In this document: positions 28,646 to 38,355 of the stretch, one piece after another
How positions within the stretch are numbered: position 1 is the first letter of the stretch
Layout: each line of letters begins with the position of its first letter
NCBI GenBank assembly: GCA_017160915.1
Contig: JACAWG010000078.1
Location: forward strand, 37,376-101,375
Source of the DNA: Aggregatibacter actinomycetemcomitans
GTDB lineage: Bacteria; Pseudomonadota; Gammaproteobacteria; Enterobacterales; Pasteurellaceae
Reading direction: 5' to 3'
DNA: 64,000 bases
Program-made: the position numbers and the translations under genes
Notes under the pieces: generated by a model
What the model was told of the DNA's origin: nothing
Database searches by the model: none
The model's input: only the letters and a program-made list of their open reading frames with translations

Positions 28646-30844
28646 CTAAAATCGTTTTTCAAAATCAACATAAACGTTGCGACCTAGCCCAATCATTGCC
28701 GTATTTTCAGAATTAAGAGAGGCATTTTTATAAATTTTATTAAATAAATTGTTTACGCCGAAATTTACACTGAAGCTCTGATCAAAAAAGTCTGAACCGG
28801 TGTTTTTCGGAGCCCATTTGCCGGCAAAATCAACCAAAGTAAAGTCATCATTTACTTTGCCATTTTCATACGGTCTTGGTTTTAACCAATGACGAATCTT
28901 GATCATGCCGGAGAGTTCCCAAGGGCGGTAAGTGTAGCCGAAATTAATGCCGAATTTGTCCGCATAACGGCTAATTCGTTTGCCTGTTTGGACGTTTTTA
29001 ATGGAAAGGTGTTCATAACTTAATCCGGTAAACCAGTCATTGATTTCATAGTTTGCGGTTGCTTCATAACCGGTTCGCTTGGCTTTATTGACATTTTGAT
29101 TTTGAACAAAGGCGGCGGCAGGAGTATAACGTTGCGGAGCCATGTCGGCTCGGGTTGGTTTGCCTAAATCGGGACGTTCAACAGTGGTAATCATATCTTT
29201 GATATAACCATTAAAATATGTTGCTTTTATCCGTAAACGATCGCTCTCCGTCAATAATCCTTCTTTATTCACGGAAAAACCCACTTCAAATTCTTTCGCT
29301 ATTTCCGGTTTAAGGCTGAGATTGGGAATGTAGTAGTAATAAGGATTTAATGGTCCTGAGCGGGCGGTTTCGTCAGGGGTTGGGGCGCGAAAAGTCTCTG
29401 CGTAGCCGGCTAGTAAGTTGATGTTGTCAACGATTTCATAACTCAACGCAACTCGAGGCGAAAAACGTTTTTCCGTGTATTTTTTCTTATCTTGGCGTTT
29501 TAATTCCCGTGTAAAGTAATCGTATCGCCCTCCTAGTGTGAGGATTAATCGATCCCACTTAATGTTATCTTGTAAATATAAGCCGACATCTTGGCTTTTA
29601 TTAGGAAACATTGACCATTCATCCGCTACACCGTTGCGGATAAATTCTGCGTCTAATTTTTTATTGCCGTATTCAAGACCGATAACCATATCATGTTTGA
29701 AAATATGAGTATCAAATAAAGCCTGGTTTTTTACAGAGAAGCCAAAACGTCGATCACTGTTTAAATAACGATTGTGCATTCGTTGTGCTATCGGCGTATC
29801 GGAAGAACTGCGACTTTCTCTATAGTAACTTGCCTTGCTACGGTATGCTGACATTGTTAAATTGATCCAGTCGGTTTGTGGTGAATAACGATAATCCAGA
29901 ACAAAATCTTGTTGTTTTAACCGACCTTGCACCGGGTTGTTGCCATATTCATTGTGATATAACGTCTGCCAGGTGGTATCTAAACGCTCATTATAATTAA
30001 ACAAAGAAACTGCAAGCCGTTGTTCCGGGCTAATATCTACGCCGAATTTTGCCAACACGGTGTTAATTTGCTCATCGTTTTGATTATGGGTTAATGTTTT
30101 TTTATCTTCGCTATCATAATAGCCGTTTTCCGGTAATTTAATATTCCCGTAATAGCCCCGTTTGAAATATAGCAGGAAATCAAAAGCGTCGGGTTTAGCA
30201 TAGATTGCTGTTCGATAACTTTTCATATTATTACTTTCTAAGCGCCCACCCGTCATTACACCGATTTTTTGCCCAGGACGTAAATAATCCATCGCATCTT
30301 TCGTACGCATATCCACAATCCCGCCAATGGCTCCCGAACCATGCAAAATAGAAGATGCCCCTTTTGTGACTTCAACCGATGTCAGAATATCGGGATCGGT
30401 GCGGAAAGAAGAAATATGGTTAGAAAACATACTTGGTGAACGAGGTACGCCGTCTTGTGTAATAATCACGCGTTCTTCAGTTTGATAGCCAAATCCGCGA
30501 ATACGGAAAAATGTACCGATTTGGCGACCGGCATCTACACCATTTGAAACACCGGGAATATCGGTCAGCGCATCAATTAGACGGGAATGCTCTGCCAATT
30601 GCGCCTGATTTAGTACGCCAACCTGACCGGCATATTGGTAATTATTAAATGGTAATCGGTTAGCACTGACAATAATTTCATCTAAAGTTGCAGTTTCACA
30701 TTGCTGTTTCCACAGGGCTTTGTCTTTATGCTGCAGTTTTGCACAAAATGTCCTACTCTGTTCGTTTTCATCCGCAAAACTAAAGGCTGAATAAGTTAAT
30801 GCTATACCAACAAACAACAATTTTTTTGCAAGTTGTATTTTCAT
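28646..30844 (-). CDS. TonB-dependent haem-type outer membrane receptor
   Basis: A 732-residue receptor. A signal peptide ending SFA is followed by a short extension with Cys34 and Cys49. The TonB box DEIIVSA (55-61), a plug domain (GVDAGRQIGTFFRIRGFGYQ, GSGAIGGIVDMRT) and a 22-strand type barrel ending in a C-terminal Phe follow. The FRAP box is present (AETFRAPTPDE) with a variant NPNL box (IPNLSLKPE), typical of haem and haemoglobin receptors. The His usually found between the two boxes is not visible. A Fur box precedes the gene, so iron limitation should induce it. The exact ligand is unknown. Confidence 0.85.
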   Translation of the reverse strand: MKIQLAKKLLFVGIALTYSAFSFADENEQSRTFCAKLQHKDKALWKQQCETATLDEIIVSANRLPFNNYQYAGQVGVLNQAQLAEHSRLIDALTDIPGVSNGVDAGRQIGTFFRIRGFGYQTEERVIITQDGVPRSPSMFSNHISSFRTDPDILTSVEVTKGASSILHGSGAIGGIVDMRTKDAMDYLRPGQKIGVMTGGRLESNNMKSYRTAIYAKPDAFDFLLYFKRGYYGNIKLPENGYYDSEDKKTLTHNQNDEQINTVLAKFGVDISPEQRLAVSLFNYNERLDTTWQTLYHNEYGNNPVQGRLKQQDFVLDYRYSPQTDWINLTMSAYRSKASYYRESRSSSDTPIAQRMHNRYLNSDRRFGFSVKNQALFDTHIFKHDMVIGLEYGNKKLDAEFIRNGVADEWSMFPNKSQDVGLYLQDNIKWDRLILTLGGRYDYFTRELKRQDKKKYTEKRFSPRVALSYEIVDNINLLAGYAETFRAPTPDETARSGPLNPYYYYIPNLSLKPEIAKEFEVGFSVNKEGLLTESDRLRIKATYFNGYIKDMITTVERPDLGKPTRADMAPQRYTPAAAFVQNQNVNKAKRTGYEATANYEINDWFTGLSYEHLSIKNVQTGKRISRYADKFGINFGYTYRPWELSGMIKIRHWLKPRPYENGKVNDDFTLVDFAGKWAPKNTGSDFFDQSFSVNFGVNNLFNKIYKNASLNSENTAMIGLGRNVYVDFEKRF

Positions 30845-30909
30845 AATTTATTCCTTTTTTAATTGAGGGGTTAATATCATTGCCGATAATAAGAGTAGAA
30901 TGTTAGAGT

Positions 30910-30924
30910 TGAGAATAATTCTCA
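30910..30924 (-). promoter_or_regulatory. Fur box upstream of the TonB receptor
   Basis: TGAGAATAATTCTCA is a perfect 15-base palindrome of the 7-1-7 Fur type, 66 bases upstream of the start codon. ATTAAT and TAATT tracts flank it. Confidence 0.75.
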
Positions 30925-31055
30925 TTAATTTAAAGTAAGTATTACTATAAAGCAAGTTGTAATATGGTATAGCGGGCTAACTTTCTGTAGCACATCAAAA
31001 CAAGTCTGATAAACTGGTTAAACATCACATTTAATACGATACCAAGGAGAAAAAT

Positions 31056-32201
31056 ATGCATCCATTCAGTTTTCACAATCCGACCCGCATTGAGTTTGGT
31101 GTGGATAAAGAAAAAAACATGGGCGGGTATATGCACCGATTCGGGGCGAAGAAAGCACTCGTCGTGTATGGCAGCGAGCGTGTAAAACAGTCCGGTTTGT
31201 TTGATGATGTGGTTGGCGGCTTGCGCGCGCAGGGTATTGAATTCGTCGAGTTGGGCGGGATTAAAAGTAACCCGGTGTTAAGCAAAGTACGCGAGGGCAT
31301 TGCCTTGGCGAAATCCTTCGGCGCGGACAGCGTATTGAGTATCGGCGGCGGTTCCTGTTTGGACAGCGCCAAAGCCATCGCTGCCGGGGCGAAATATGAC
31401 GGCGATGTGTGGGATTTTTTCATCGGCAAAGGCGTACAGGACGCATTGATGATTTTCGATGTGATCACCTTGGCGGCAACGGGTAGCGAAATGAATGCCG
31501 GCGGTGTGGTCACCAACGAAGAAACCCGACAAAAATATTCCATCCACGCGGAATGCCTGTTTCCGAAAGTGTCGGTGATTAACCCGAAATTGCAATCCAC
31601 CGTCAGCCGTGATTATTTGGTGTATTCCGCCTCCGACATCATCGCCCATTCCATCGAAGCCTATTTCACCGCACAAAACCGCCCGGAACTGATTGATTTT
31701 ATGGTGGAATCCAATATCAAAACCGTCATTCGCACCACGGAAATATTATTGGCAGATCCGCAGAATTTAGACGCGCGCGGCGAATTCGCTTGGGCGGCAA
31801 CTTTGGCGTTAAACGGCTTAACCCATCTTGGCATCAAAGACTATAGCTTCCCGAATCACATGATCGAACACGCCATGAGCGCTATTTGCGATGTGCCGCA
31901 TGGCGCGGGCTTGTCCGTGGTTATGCCGGCGTGGATGCTGTGGTACAAAGATCGTAATCCAAAACAATTTGAACGCTTCGCCAAACAGATTTTCGGTTTG
32001 GCGAGCGCCGAAGAAGGCATCGCCGCCTTAAAAGCCTGGTTCGACAAAATCGGCACTCCAACCCGCCTAGCACAATTAAACATTCAAGGCGAAGTATTGG
32101 ACGCGGTCATCGACAATGCCACCCAAAACGCCGTTAAGTCAAAAATGAATGAACTTTATACGAAAGACGCCATTCGGGAGGTGTTTGAATTGGCGAAGTG
32201 A
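31056..32201 (+). CDS. Iron-containing alcohol dehydrogenase (YqhD/butanol dehydrogenase type)
   Basis: A 381-residue group III alcohol dehydrogenase. The NADPH loop is SIGGGSCLDSAKAIAAG, and metal-binding histidines appear in SASDIIAHSIEAY, NHMIEHAMSAICDVPHGAG. A strong AAGGAG ribosome binding site precedes the ATG. YqhD-like enzymes reduce toxic aldehydes with NADPH; the physiological substrate cannot be read from the sequence. It is monocistronic and ends in a USS terminator. It is not closely similar to FucO in this window despite the shared fold. Confidence 0.88.
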   Translation: MHPFSFHNPTRIEFGVDKEKNMGGYMHRFGAKKALVVYGSERVKQSGLFDDVVGGLRAQGIEFVELGGIKSNPVLSKVREGIALAKSFGADSVLSIGGGSCLDSAKAIAAGAKYDGDVWDFFIGKGVQDALMIFDVITLAATGSEMNAGGVVTNEETRQKYSIHAECLFPKVSVINPKLQSTVSRDYLVYSASDIIAHSIEAYFTAQNRPELIDFMVESNIKTVIRTTEILLADPQNLDARGEFAWAATLALNGLTHLGIKDYSFPNHMIEHAMSAICDVPHGAGLSVVMPAWMLWYKDRNPKQFERFAKQIFGLASAEEGIAALKAWFDKIGTPTRLAQLNIQGEVLDAVIDNATQNAVKSKMNELYTKDAIREVFELAK

Positions 32202-32205
32202 CGGA

Positions 32206-32273
32206 GAAAGTGCGGTCTATTTTCAGAACGTTTTTCAATATGAAAAACACCGGAAAAAGCTACCGCACTTTTT
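32206..32273 (+). terminator. Double extended-USS terminator after the alcohol dehydrogenase
   Basis: AAAGTGCGGT (32207-32216) and ACCGCACTTTTT (32262-32273) face each other. The inner GTTTTTCA-ATA-TGAAAAAC hairpin (32230-32248) has the same design as 27328-27395. Confidence 0.75.
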
Positions 32274-32368
32274 CTGATGAAATAAAAATTCATCGGCGGA
32301 TTTTAAATAACTAAAGGCGCAGAGTATTCCGCGCCTTTTATTATTGATTCGGTTAGAACGTAATAAAA

Positions 32369-32644
32369 TTATTCTTTTTTATCAAATCGATAACCGAAAA
32401 TCGTAAAGCCAATAAGCCCCGCAAATGCACCGACTAAACTAGGCACTTGTGATTGACCGAAAAGCGTAAACAGAATAAAGGTGACGATGATTAGCGATGC
32501 GGCGCCGAATCCAAGCCCTCTCCGCCAATTTAAATTAGGGGTGATTTCTTTTTGGCAGGAAGGGCAGGTCGTGATGTGTTTTGCCTTTAATAAAAGCGAT
32601 GGAAGGGGAATGTTTTTTTGACAATGTGGGCAACTTGGTACCAT
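32369..32644 (-). CDS. Small zinc-ribbon membrane protein
   Basis: A 91-residue protein. Two CxxC pairs (CPHC near residue 5 and CPSC near 27) form an N-terminal zinc ribbon. Two membrane segments follow (LIIVTFILFTLFG and LVGAFAGLIGFTIFGY). The end is basic. Function unknown; proteins of this layout are common and poorly characterised. It is flanked by non-coding DNA on both sides. Confidence 0.7.
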   Translation of the reverse strand: MVPSCPHCQKNIPLPSLLLKAKHITTCPSCQKEITPNLNWRRGLGFGAASLIIVTFILFTLFGQSQVPSLVGAFAGLIGFTIFGYRFDKKE

Positions 32645-32822
32645 GTTTTTTTCCTTATAAGGTTGATATTAAAATTATGTTGATATAAAAATCGTGCGCA
32701 TTATATCAGCGATTTATGAATAATTTTTAGATTTTTTCTGATTAAAATACATTTAAAAATCTGACCGCACTTTTAGGGCGTACATCAAATTTCCCCGCCC
32801 ACTCATAACCTGTTCATCTTTT

Positions 32823-33785
32823 TTAAACTAAAGATAAAACATGGGAAGATTTTGCCTGTTCCACCACCTCACAAACGGCTGCGGAAATATCCAGCATTTG
32901 TTCTGCCAGGGTGAAATCGCGATGGTCGATTATCCGTACAAATTGCTCAAATTCAGGTAACATTCGGTGCGTTTCGGCAAATTCAAACTGCTCGGCTTCG
33001 CCCTGATTTGCTGTATAAGTAAAGCGGTTCATGGCGTTGGCGGGCATCGGCACGGTGATATTGCCTTTGTCGCCTTGAATGGAAAGCATTACCGGTGCGG
33101 CGCAGTCTTTTGCACTGATACAGACCGCTTTGAACGCGGGATAATCCAACAATAAAATGCCGCTGGTGTCTATGCCGCGTTGCATATTGGCGGCGTAGGT
33201 GCAGCCTTGTGGTTTGCCGAATAAGCCGACGGCGAAATGAATGTTGTACACGTTTAAATCCATCAAGGCGCCACCGGCTTTTTGCGGGTCAAATACCGGC
33301 GGTGTTTCGCCCGCTTTGAAACGATCATAGCGGCTGGAATATTGGCTGTAATTGAGGCTGACGATTTTAATCTCGCCTAATGCCGGCAGTTTTTCACGAA
33401 TCGCCAAATATGCCGGCAAATAATGCACGGTCACCGCTTCAATTAAGATGACTTTCTTCTCTTGCGCCAGCTCGCGTAACGCTTGAAATTCCGCCACATT
33501 AACGGTTATCGGTTTTTCTATAATCACATGCTTGCCCGCTGCCAATGCTTGTTTTGCAAAAGCAAAATGCAGATGGTTTGGTAACGCAATATAGAGGGTA
33601 TCCAAATCCGATTCCAGCATGGCTTGATAGCTGTCAAAAACGGACAAAATGCCATATTCTGCGGCTAATTGTTGTGTTTTGACGCCATCCCGCCCCCAAA
33701 TCGCCAATTTTTCTAACCGCACTTTATGCAACGTTTGCAATAAATCCCGCACGATCATGCCTGTGCCGACAATGCCAAGTTTCAT
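32823..33785 (-). CDS. Gfo/Idh/MocA-family oxidoreductase
   Basis: A 320-residue NAD(P)-dependent sugar or inositol type dehydrogenase. The Rossmann start is KLGIVGTGMIVRDLLQTL; EKPITVN is the conserved catalytic Lys motif near residue 92. The start at 33785 has AAGGAAAC upstream; the longer frame from 33869 crosses a USS and is rejected. It lies downstream of manXYZ on the same strand but after a terminator. The substrate is unknown; a link to mannose derivatives is possible only by position. Confidence 0.85.
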   Translation of the reverse strand: MKLGIVGTGMIVRDLLQTLHKVRLEKLAIWGRDGVKTQQLAAEYGILSVFDSYQAMLESDLDTLYIALPNHLHFAFAKQALAAGKHVIIEKPITVNVAEFQALRELAQEKKVILIEAVTVHYLPAYLAIREKLPALGEIKIVSLNYSQYSSRYDRFKAGETPPVFDPQKAGGALMDLNVYNIHFAVGLFGKPQGCTYAANMQRGIDTSGILLLDYPAFKAVCISAKDCAAPVMLSIQGDKGNITVPMPANAMNRFTYTANQGEAEQFEFAETHRMLPEFEQFVRIIDHRDFTLAEQMLDISAAVCEVVEQAKSSHVLSLV

Positions 33786-33850
33786 CTTTGTTTCCTTTTG
33801 TGATGTTAAAAACGCTTGAAAAACCGACCGCACTTTTCCCGTATCAAATA

Positions 33851-33889
33851 AAAATCCGCGCGTTATCAAACGGATTCGGCGCGGATTTT
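33851..33889 (-). terminator. man operon terminator
   Basis: AAAATCCGCG (33851-33860) pairs with CGCGGATTTT (33880-33889), and on the minus strand a T-rich tail follows. It lies 23 bases after the manZ stop. Confidence 0.8.
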
Positions 33890-33911
33890 ATGCTTTTGAT
33901 GAGGTGGTCAA

Positions 33912-34748
33912 TTACGCCAGAATACCCGTCCAGGCGCCGAAGATGCCGATGACGAAGAAGCCGACGATAATCCACAGGGCGTTGACCCGATTGCGCAGCA
34001 ACCACATACAAGCAAAGGTCAGCAACAACGCCAGTAAGCCCGGCATGAGGCTGTCTAAGATGCTTTGTACGGTGGTGACTTCAACGGTGCCGTCTTGTTT
34101 GGTGATGGTGGAAACCACCAGCGGCACGTTAATGCTGGTCCATTTCTGCACCAGCGCGCCCATGATGAACAAACCGAGGATTGACGCGCCTTCGGTGAGT
34201 TTTTGCAATAAGCCGCCACTCATGTCGCTGACCACGTCCAACCCTTTGCGGTAGCCGTAAATTACGCCGTAGTAACGGGTGGCGAGACGCACGAGGTTAA
34301 ATAAAACGAAGAACAGAATCGGGCCTAAAATGCTGCCGTTTAATGCCAAGCCCGCGCCGAGAGCAGCGAAGACCGGGCGCGCGGTTCCCCAATAAATCGG
34401 GTCGCCTACACCGGCAAGGGGTCCCATGAGACCCACTTTAATCCCGTTAATGGCGGCATCTTCCACCGGTTTGCCGTTGGCGCGTTGTTCTTCCATGGCG
34501 ATTGCCACGCCGAGTACGGGCGCGCCGACGAAAGGCTGGGTGTTGAAAAATTCCAGGTGGCGTTTAATGGCGTCTTTGCGCTCTTGCGAATCCTGCACCG
34601 GGTATAACCGTTTGATTACCGGCACCATGGAATAGGCAAAGCCCAGCGCCTGCATACGCTCGAAGTTCCATGACCCTTGGAACAGGTTGGAGCGCATTAC
34701 GACGGCATTCAAATCACTTTTTGTTACTTTTCTGATTTCGGTTGTCAT
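33912..34748 (-). CDS. manZ: Mannose PTS component IID
   Basis: A 278-residue membrane protein of the mannose-type phosphotransferase system. It has the N-terminal SNLFQGSWNFERMQALGFAY block and the GPLAGVGDPIYWGTARP motif conserved in IID. With IIC it forms the translocation channel for mannose, glucose and related sugars. AAGGAGCGATAAC precedes the ATG. It is the last gene of manXYZ. Confidence 0.96.
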   Translation of the reverse strand: MTTEIRKVTKSDLNAVVMRSNLFQGSWNFERMQALGFAYSMVPVIKRLYPVQDSQERKDAIKRHLEFFNTQPFVGAPVLGVAIAMEEQRANGKPVEDAAINGIKVGLMGPLAGVGDPIYWGTARPVFAALGAGLALNGSILGPILFFVLFNLVRLATRYYGVIYGYRKGLDVVSDMSGGLLQKLTEGASILGLFIMGALVQKWTSINVPLVVSTITKQDGTVEVTTVQSILDSLMPGLLALLLTFACMWLLRNRVNALWIIVGFFVIGIFGAWTGILA

Positions 34749-34762
34749 GTTATCGCTCCTTA

Positions 34763-35566
34763 TTAATCCAGTCTGTTATCCAAGTCGTTGCCGGCGGCAG
34801 TTGTCACCTGTACGACTTGTTTGCTTTGGTTATATTTCGGGTGCATTTGAATGTATAACACCGCCATGACGATGCCTAACACACCGAGGGCAACCAGATT
34901 GAATTCGGTATAAGCGGCGATAACGAAGCCTGCGTAGAAGAACGGCATTAAATGCCCTGCGCGCATCATGTTGATGACCATGGCGTAACCGACCACGGCG
35001 ATAAAGCCACCGGCGATTTTAAGCCCGGTTGTCACCACTTCAGGAATGGCGTTCAACATACTTTGTACGACATCGGTACCGGCGGTTAAAGCGACGATCA
35101 ACGCCGGAATGGCGATACGCATGGCTTGTAACATTAAGGCGCCGCGATGGAGCCAGTCTAAGCGTGTTAGGTTGCCGTCTTCCACCGATTTATCCGCCGC
35201 GTGTTGGAAACCTACGGTGATGGCGCGCACGATATAAGTCAACACCTGACCGGCGGCGGCAAGCGGAATCGCCACCGCAATCCCGGTGGAAATGTCTTGT
35301 TTGCCGACGATAACCAAAATGGTTGAAATCACGGAAGCCAGTGCCGCATCAGGTGCCACTGCCGCACCGATATTCATCCAGCCTAACGCTAATAATTCCA
35401 AGGTTCCGCCGATGACGATACCGGTTTGAATATCGCCCAATACCAAGCCGATTAAAGTACAGGCAATTAACGGGCGTTGTGTTTGCCATTCGTCAAGAAT
35501 CGATCCTGCGCCGCAAATACAGGCGACCAGAAACACCAGAATAATTTGTAAAGTGGTAATTTCCAT
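34763..35566 (-). CDS. manY: Mannose PTS component IIC
   Basis: A 267-residue membrane protein, very similar from memory to E. coli ManY (ITTLQIILVFLVACICG, GGTLELLALGWMNIGAAVAPD). I place the start at 35566 because AAGGGA then has normal spacing; the ATG two codons upstream (35572) is too close to it. It forms the sugar channel with IID. Confidence 0.96.
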   Translation of the reverse strand: MEITTLQIILVFLVACICGAGSILDEWQTQRPLIACTLIGLVLGDIQTGIVIGGTLELLALGWMNIGAAVAPDAALASVISTILVIVGKQDISTGIAVAIPLAAAGQVLTYIVRAITVGFQHAADKSVEDGNLTRLDWLHRGALMLQAMRIAIPALIVALTAGTDVVQSMLNAIPEVVTTGLKIAGGFIAVVGYAMVINMMRAGHLMPFFYAGFVIAAYTEFNLVALGVLGIVMAVLYIQMHPKYNQSKQVVQVTTAAGNDLDNRLD

Positions 35567-35577
35567 AATCATTTCCC

Positions 35578-36588
35578 TTAAAGTAAGTTATTTTTCTTCA
35601 GTAAGTCCATCATATACTGACGGCTGTCGTTTGAAACTTTGCGCACGTCCAGTTCAATGCCTTTGGCATCAAGGGCTTTAAATGCGGCAATATCTTTGTC
35701 ATCCACGGACACCGCGCTGGTAATCATTTTTTTACCGTCGCGATACGCCATGCCGCCCACATTGATGGATTTAAAATCGACGCCCGCGTCGGAAAGGCGC
35801 AATACATCCGTCGGATTGGTAAACAACAACATCATGCGCTCGCCGGCATATTCCGGGTTGTTGTAAACCCGTACCATTTTGTCCACGTTGACCACATGGG
35901 CGGTGACCCCCGGCGGTGCAACGCTTTTCAGCATAGTCGCGCGCACGGTATCTTTCGCCACCTCGTCGCTCACCACCACAATACGCGATACGCGGCTTTC
36001 TTTCGTCCAGCGGGTTGCCACTTGCCCGTGAATCAAGCGGTCGTCAATACGCGCCAAACCGATTTCCAAATGCCCTTCCTGATTCGGCGTGACTACCGCG
36101 GGTTGTGACGCAGGTTGCGCTACCGCTTGTGGTGCGGCGGGTTGTGCCGGAGCCTCCGCTGTCGGCGCAGTCGGTTCGGTTTCCGGTTCCTGATAACGCA
36201 GCGCACGTACGCCGGTACGACCGGTTTCCAAAGCGATTGCCACCAACTCATCCAAACTTGGACCGTCATCCCGCGCCATGAAGGTTTCCACCAACATCGG
36301 TACGTTCACGCCGGTGACAATATCCATGTTGTCTTTGCCTTCCGACACGCGGTTCGCCGCATTAAACGGACTGCCGCCCCAGGTATCCACCAAAAACAGC
36401 ACTTGGTCGCAATGAGCAAGATCGCCGCTGAGTTTCGCCTGATATTTTTCCATGATAGTCTCGGCATTTTCACCGGGCACAAAATCAATGGTCGCCACAT
36501 TTTCCTGTTCGCCGATGAGCATTTCTGTGGTTTTTAACAGTTGCTCCGCCGCGACCCCATGTGTTGCGATAATAATTGCAATGGTCAT
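35578..36588 (-). CDS. manX: Mannose PTS component IIAB
   Basis: A 336-residue cytosolic protein with two domains. IIA has the phosphorylated His10 in IIIATHGVAAE. IIB has the phosphorylated His187 in RIDDRLIHGQV. They are joined by a long Ala/Pro/Gln-rich linker (about residues 134-171), a flexible hinge. AAGGAGGTC precedes the ATG. Phosphate flows from HPr to His10, to His187 and then to incoming sugar. A consensus CRP site lies 93 bases upstream. Confidence 0.96.
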   Translation of the reverse strand: MTIAIIIATHGVAAEQLLKTTEMLIGEQENVATIDFVPGENAETIMEKYQAKLSGDLAHCDQVLFLVDTWGGSPFNAANRVSEGKDNMDIVTGVNVPMLVETFMARDDGPSLDELVAIALETGRTGVRALRYQEPETEPTAPTAEAPAQPAAPQAVAQPASQPAVVTPNQEGHLEIGLARIDDRLIHGQVATRWTKESRVSRIVVVSDEVAKDTVRATMLKSVAPPGVTAHVVNVDKMVRVYNNPEYAGERMMLLFTNPTDVLRLSDAGVDFKSINVGGMAYRDGKKMITSAVSVDDKDIAAFKALDAKGIELDVRKVSNDSRQYMMDLLKKNNLL

Positions 36589-36937
36589 TTGACCTCCTTA
36601 AAGATAACTATACCGTTCACTATTCTACCTAAAAACCGGTAGCTTATTCGTTTAAGCCTTGGGATTTTTCACGGGTTTTATGTGATCAGGATCACATTTT
36701 TATAAAAAACATGACGAAAAAGCACCGCACTTTAGTGTGTCCGTAATCCCGTTGTATGAAAAAACAATCATCCGATTTGTCGTTGGCGCAATATAATCGG
36801 ATTAAATTGCATGCAATCGGTGCGAATCATGTAGAATACGGGGCAAAATTAATCAACGACGCCTTCCTTACCACGGAAGGCGCAAAAGTGCGGTGGAAAA
36901 TAACGGTGTTTTTTCCTCCGCAAAACGAGAAAATCAG
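36589..36937. promoter_or_regulatory. Divergent region manX-MFS with consensus CRP site
   Basis: TGTGATCAGGATCACA (36681-36696) is a perfect CRP core. A single reversed USS lies at 36723-36731. Toward the efflux gene there is a possible promoter, TTGCAT (36807-36812) and TAGAAT (36832-36837), then a GCCTTCC/GGAAGGC hairpin (36861-36881) and a USS. A 61-codon frame (36756-36941) ends in ATGA overlap with the pump start, but has no ribosome binding site and I do not call it. Confidence 0.7.
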
Positions 36938-38329
36938 ATGAGTGAGCGCCAACATTACCGTAATTTAGCCCTAATTGCCGCCATGGCATTGTTTATGCAA
37001 TCCCTTGACGCCACCATTTTAAACACCGCACTTCCCTCCATTTCCGCCGATTTGCATGAATCGCCACTGGAAATGCAAATGACGATCATCAGTTATTCCC
37101 TCACCGTTGCTTTGTTTATTCCGCTCACCGGCTGGATTGCGGATAAATACGGCACGCTCAATGTGTTTCGGGTGGCGGTGGCGATTTTTGTCCTCGGTTC
37201 CGTGGCTTGTGCCGCCTCCAATTCGTTAAATGCGCTGATTTGGTCCCGTGTGTTGCAAGGGCTGGGCGGCGCGCTGATGATGCCGGTGGCGCGTTTGGCG
37301 ATTATTCGCAACGTGCCGAAAACCCAGCTGGTTGCCGCGTGGAACGCCATGGCGATGGCGGGGCTTATCGGTCCGGTGTTGGGACCGATTGTGGGCGGTT
37401 GGCTGGTGACGCACGCTACATGGCATTGGATTTTTTTGATTAACATTCCTATCGGCTTGCTCGGCATTTGGTTTGCCGGACGACATATGCCGAACAGCAC
37501 GGGCAATATCGGTAAACTGGATTGGCGGGGTTTCGTGCTATTTGCCGGCGGCTTGGCGGGCTTGACCCTCGGGTTGGATTTATTGTCCGAAGATCGTGTC
37601 AGCCCATGGATGACCACCTTGATTTTGGCTGCCGGAATAGGTTGTTTTTCCCTTTATTATGTTTATGCCCGACGGGCGCAATATCCCTTATTGTCGCTCA
37701 ATATATTTGCGGTTCGCACCTTTCGGGTCGGCATCGCCGCCAACCTGTTCATTCGCTTGAGCGGTTCCGGCATTCCGTTTTTAATGCCGCTGATGTTGCA
37801 GGTGGTGTTTAATTATGGCGCCGATGTTGCCGGTTGGCTGCTCGCGCCGATCGCCGTGAGTTCGGTGTTGACCAAATCCTTCGCCGGAAAAATTCTGTCG
37901 CGCTTCGGCTACAAAACGACGTTAATTTTGACCGCACTTTCCATGACTTTCGCCATCGCTGCCATGAGCCTCTTAGATCAGCAAAGCCCGATTTGGCTGT
38001 TGGTGCTGATTCTGGCGTGGTACGGTTGTTCCATGTCGATTATTTTCACTGCCGTCAACACCCTCGCCATTAGCGACTTAAGCGACCACAACGCCAGCAC
38101 CGGCTCCACTTATCTCAGCGTCATCCAACAAGTAGGGATTGGTATCGGGATCGCCGTCTCCTCCCTCATCTTAGACCTCTACCGCCACTTCATCGGCGAA
38201 AGCGGCACACAACTGCAACACGCCTTCAGCGCCACCTTCCTCACCTCCGCCCTCTTCGGCATCGCACTGTTGTGGGTCTTAAGTTATCTCAAAAGAGAGG
38301 ATGGTGAGGGGAATTTTCGGAAGGGGTGA
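36938..38329 (+). CDS. DHA2-family drug:H+ antiporter (MFS)
   Basis: A 463-residue transporter with about 14 membrane segments. Helix 1 ends in SLDATILNTALPSIS, the DHA2 motif with its proton-linked Asp. GWIADKYG is motif A, and LGPIVGGWL is motif C. It resembles E. coli MdtD (YegB). The start at 36938 gives the family N terminus. Substrate is unknown; efflux is inferred from family. Two USS lie within the coding region. Confidence 0.88.
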   Translation: MSERQHYRNLALIAAMALFMQSLDATILNTALPSISADLHESPLEMQMTIISYSLTVALFIPLTGWIADKYGTLNVFRVAVAIFVLGSVACAASNSLNALIWSRVLQGLGGALMMPVARLAIIRNVPKTQLVAAWNAMAMAGLIGPVLGPIVGGWLVTHATWHWIFLINIPIGLLGIWFAGRHMPNSTGNIGKLDWRGFVLFAGGLAGLTLGLDLLSEDRVSPWMTTLILAAGIGCFSLYYVYARRAQYPLLSLNIFAVRTFRVGIAANLFIRLSGSGIPFLMPLMLQVVFNYGADVAGWLLAPIAVSSVLTKSFAGKILSRFGYKTTLILTALSMTFAIAAMSLLDQQSPIWLLVLILAWYGCSMSIIFTAVNTLAISDLSDHNASTGSTYLSVIQQVGIGIGIAVSSLILDLYRHFIGESGTQLQHAFSATFLTSALFGIALLWVLSYLKREDGEGNFRKG

Positions 38330-38355
38330 AAGTGCGGTGATTTTTCCCCGCGTTT

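Noticed and set aside
36756-36941. 61-codon frame overlapping the efflux-pump start as ATGA
   Set aside because: No ribosome binding site, contains a promoter-like pair, a hairpin and a USS, and no family resemblance. Treated as regulatory DNA.
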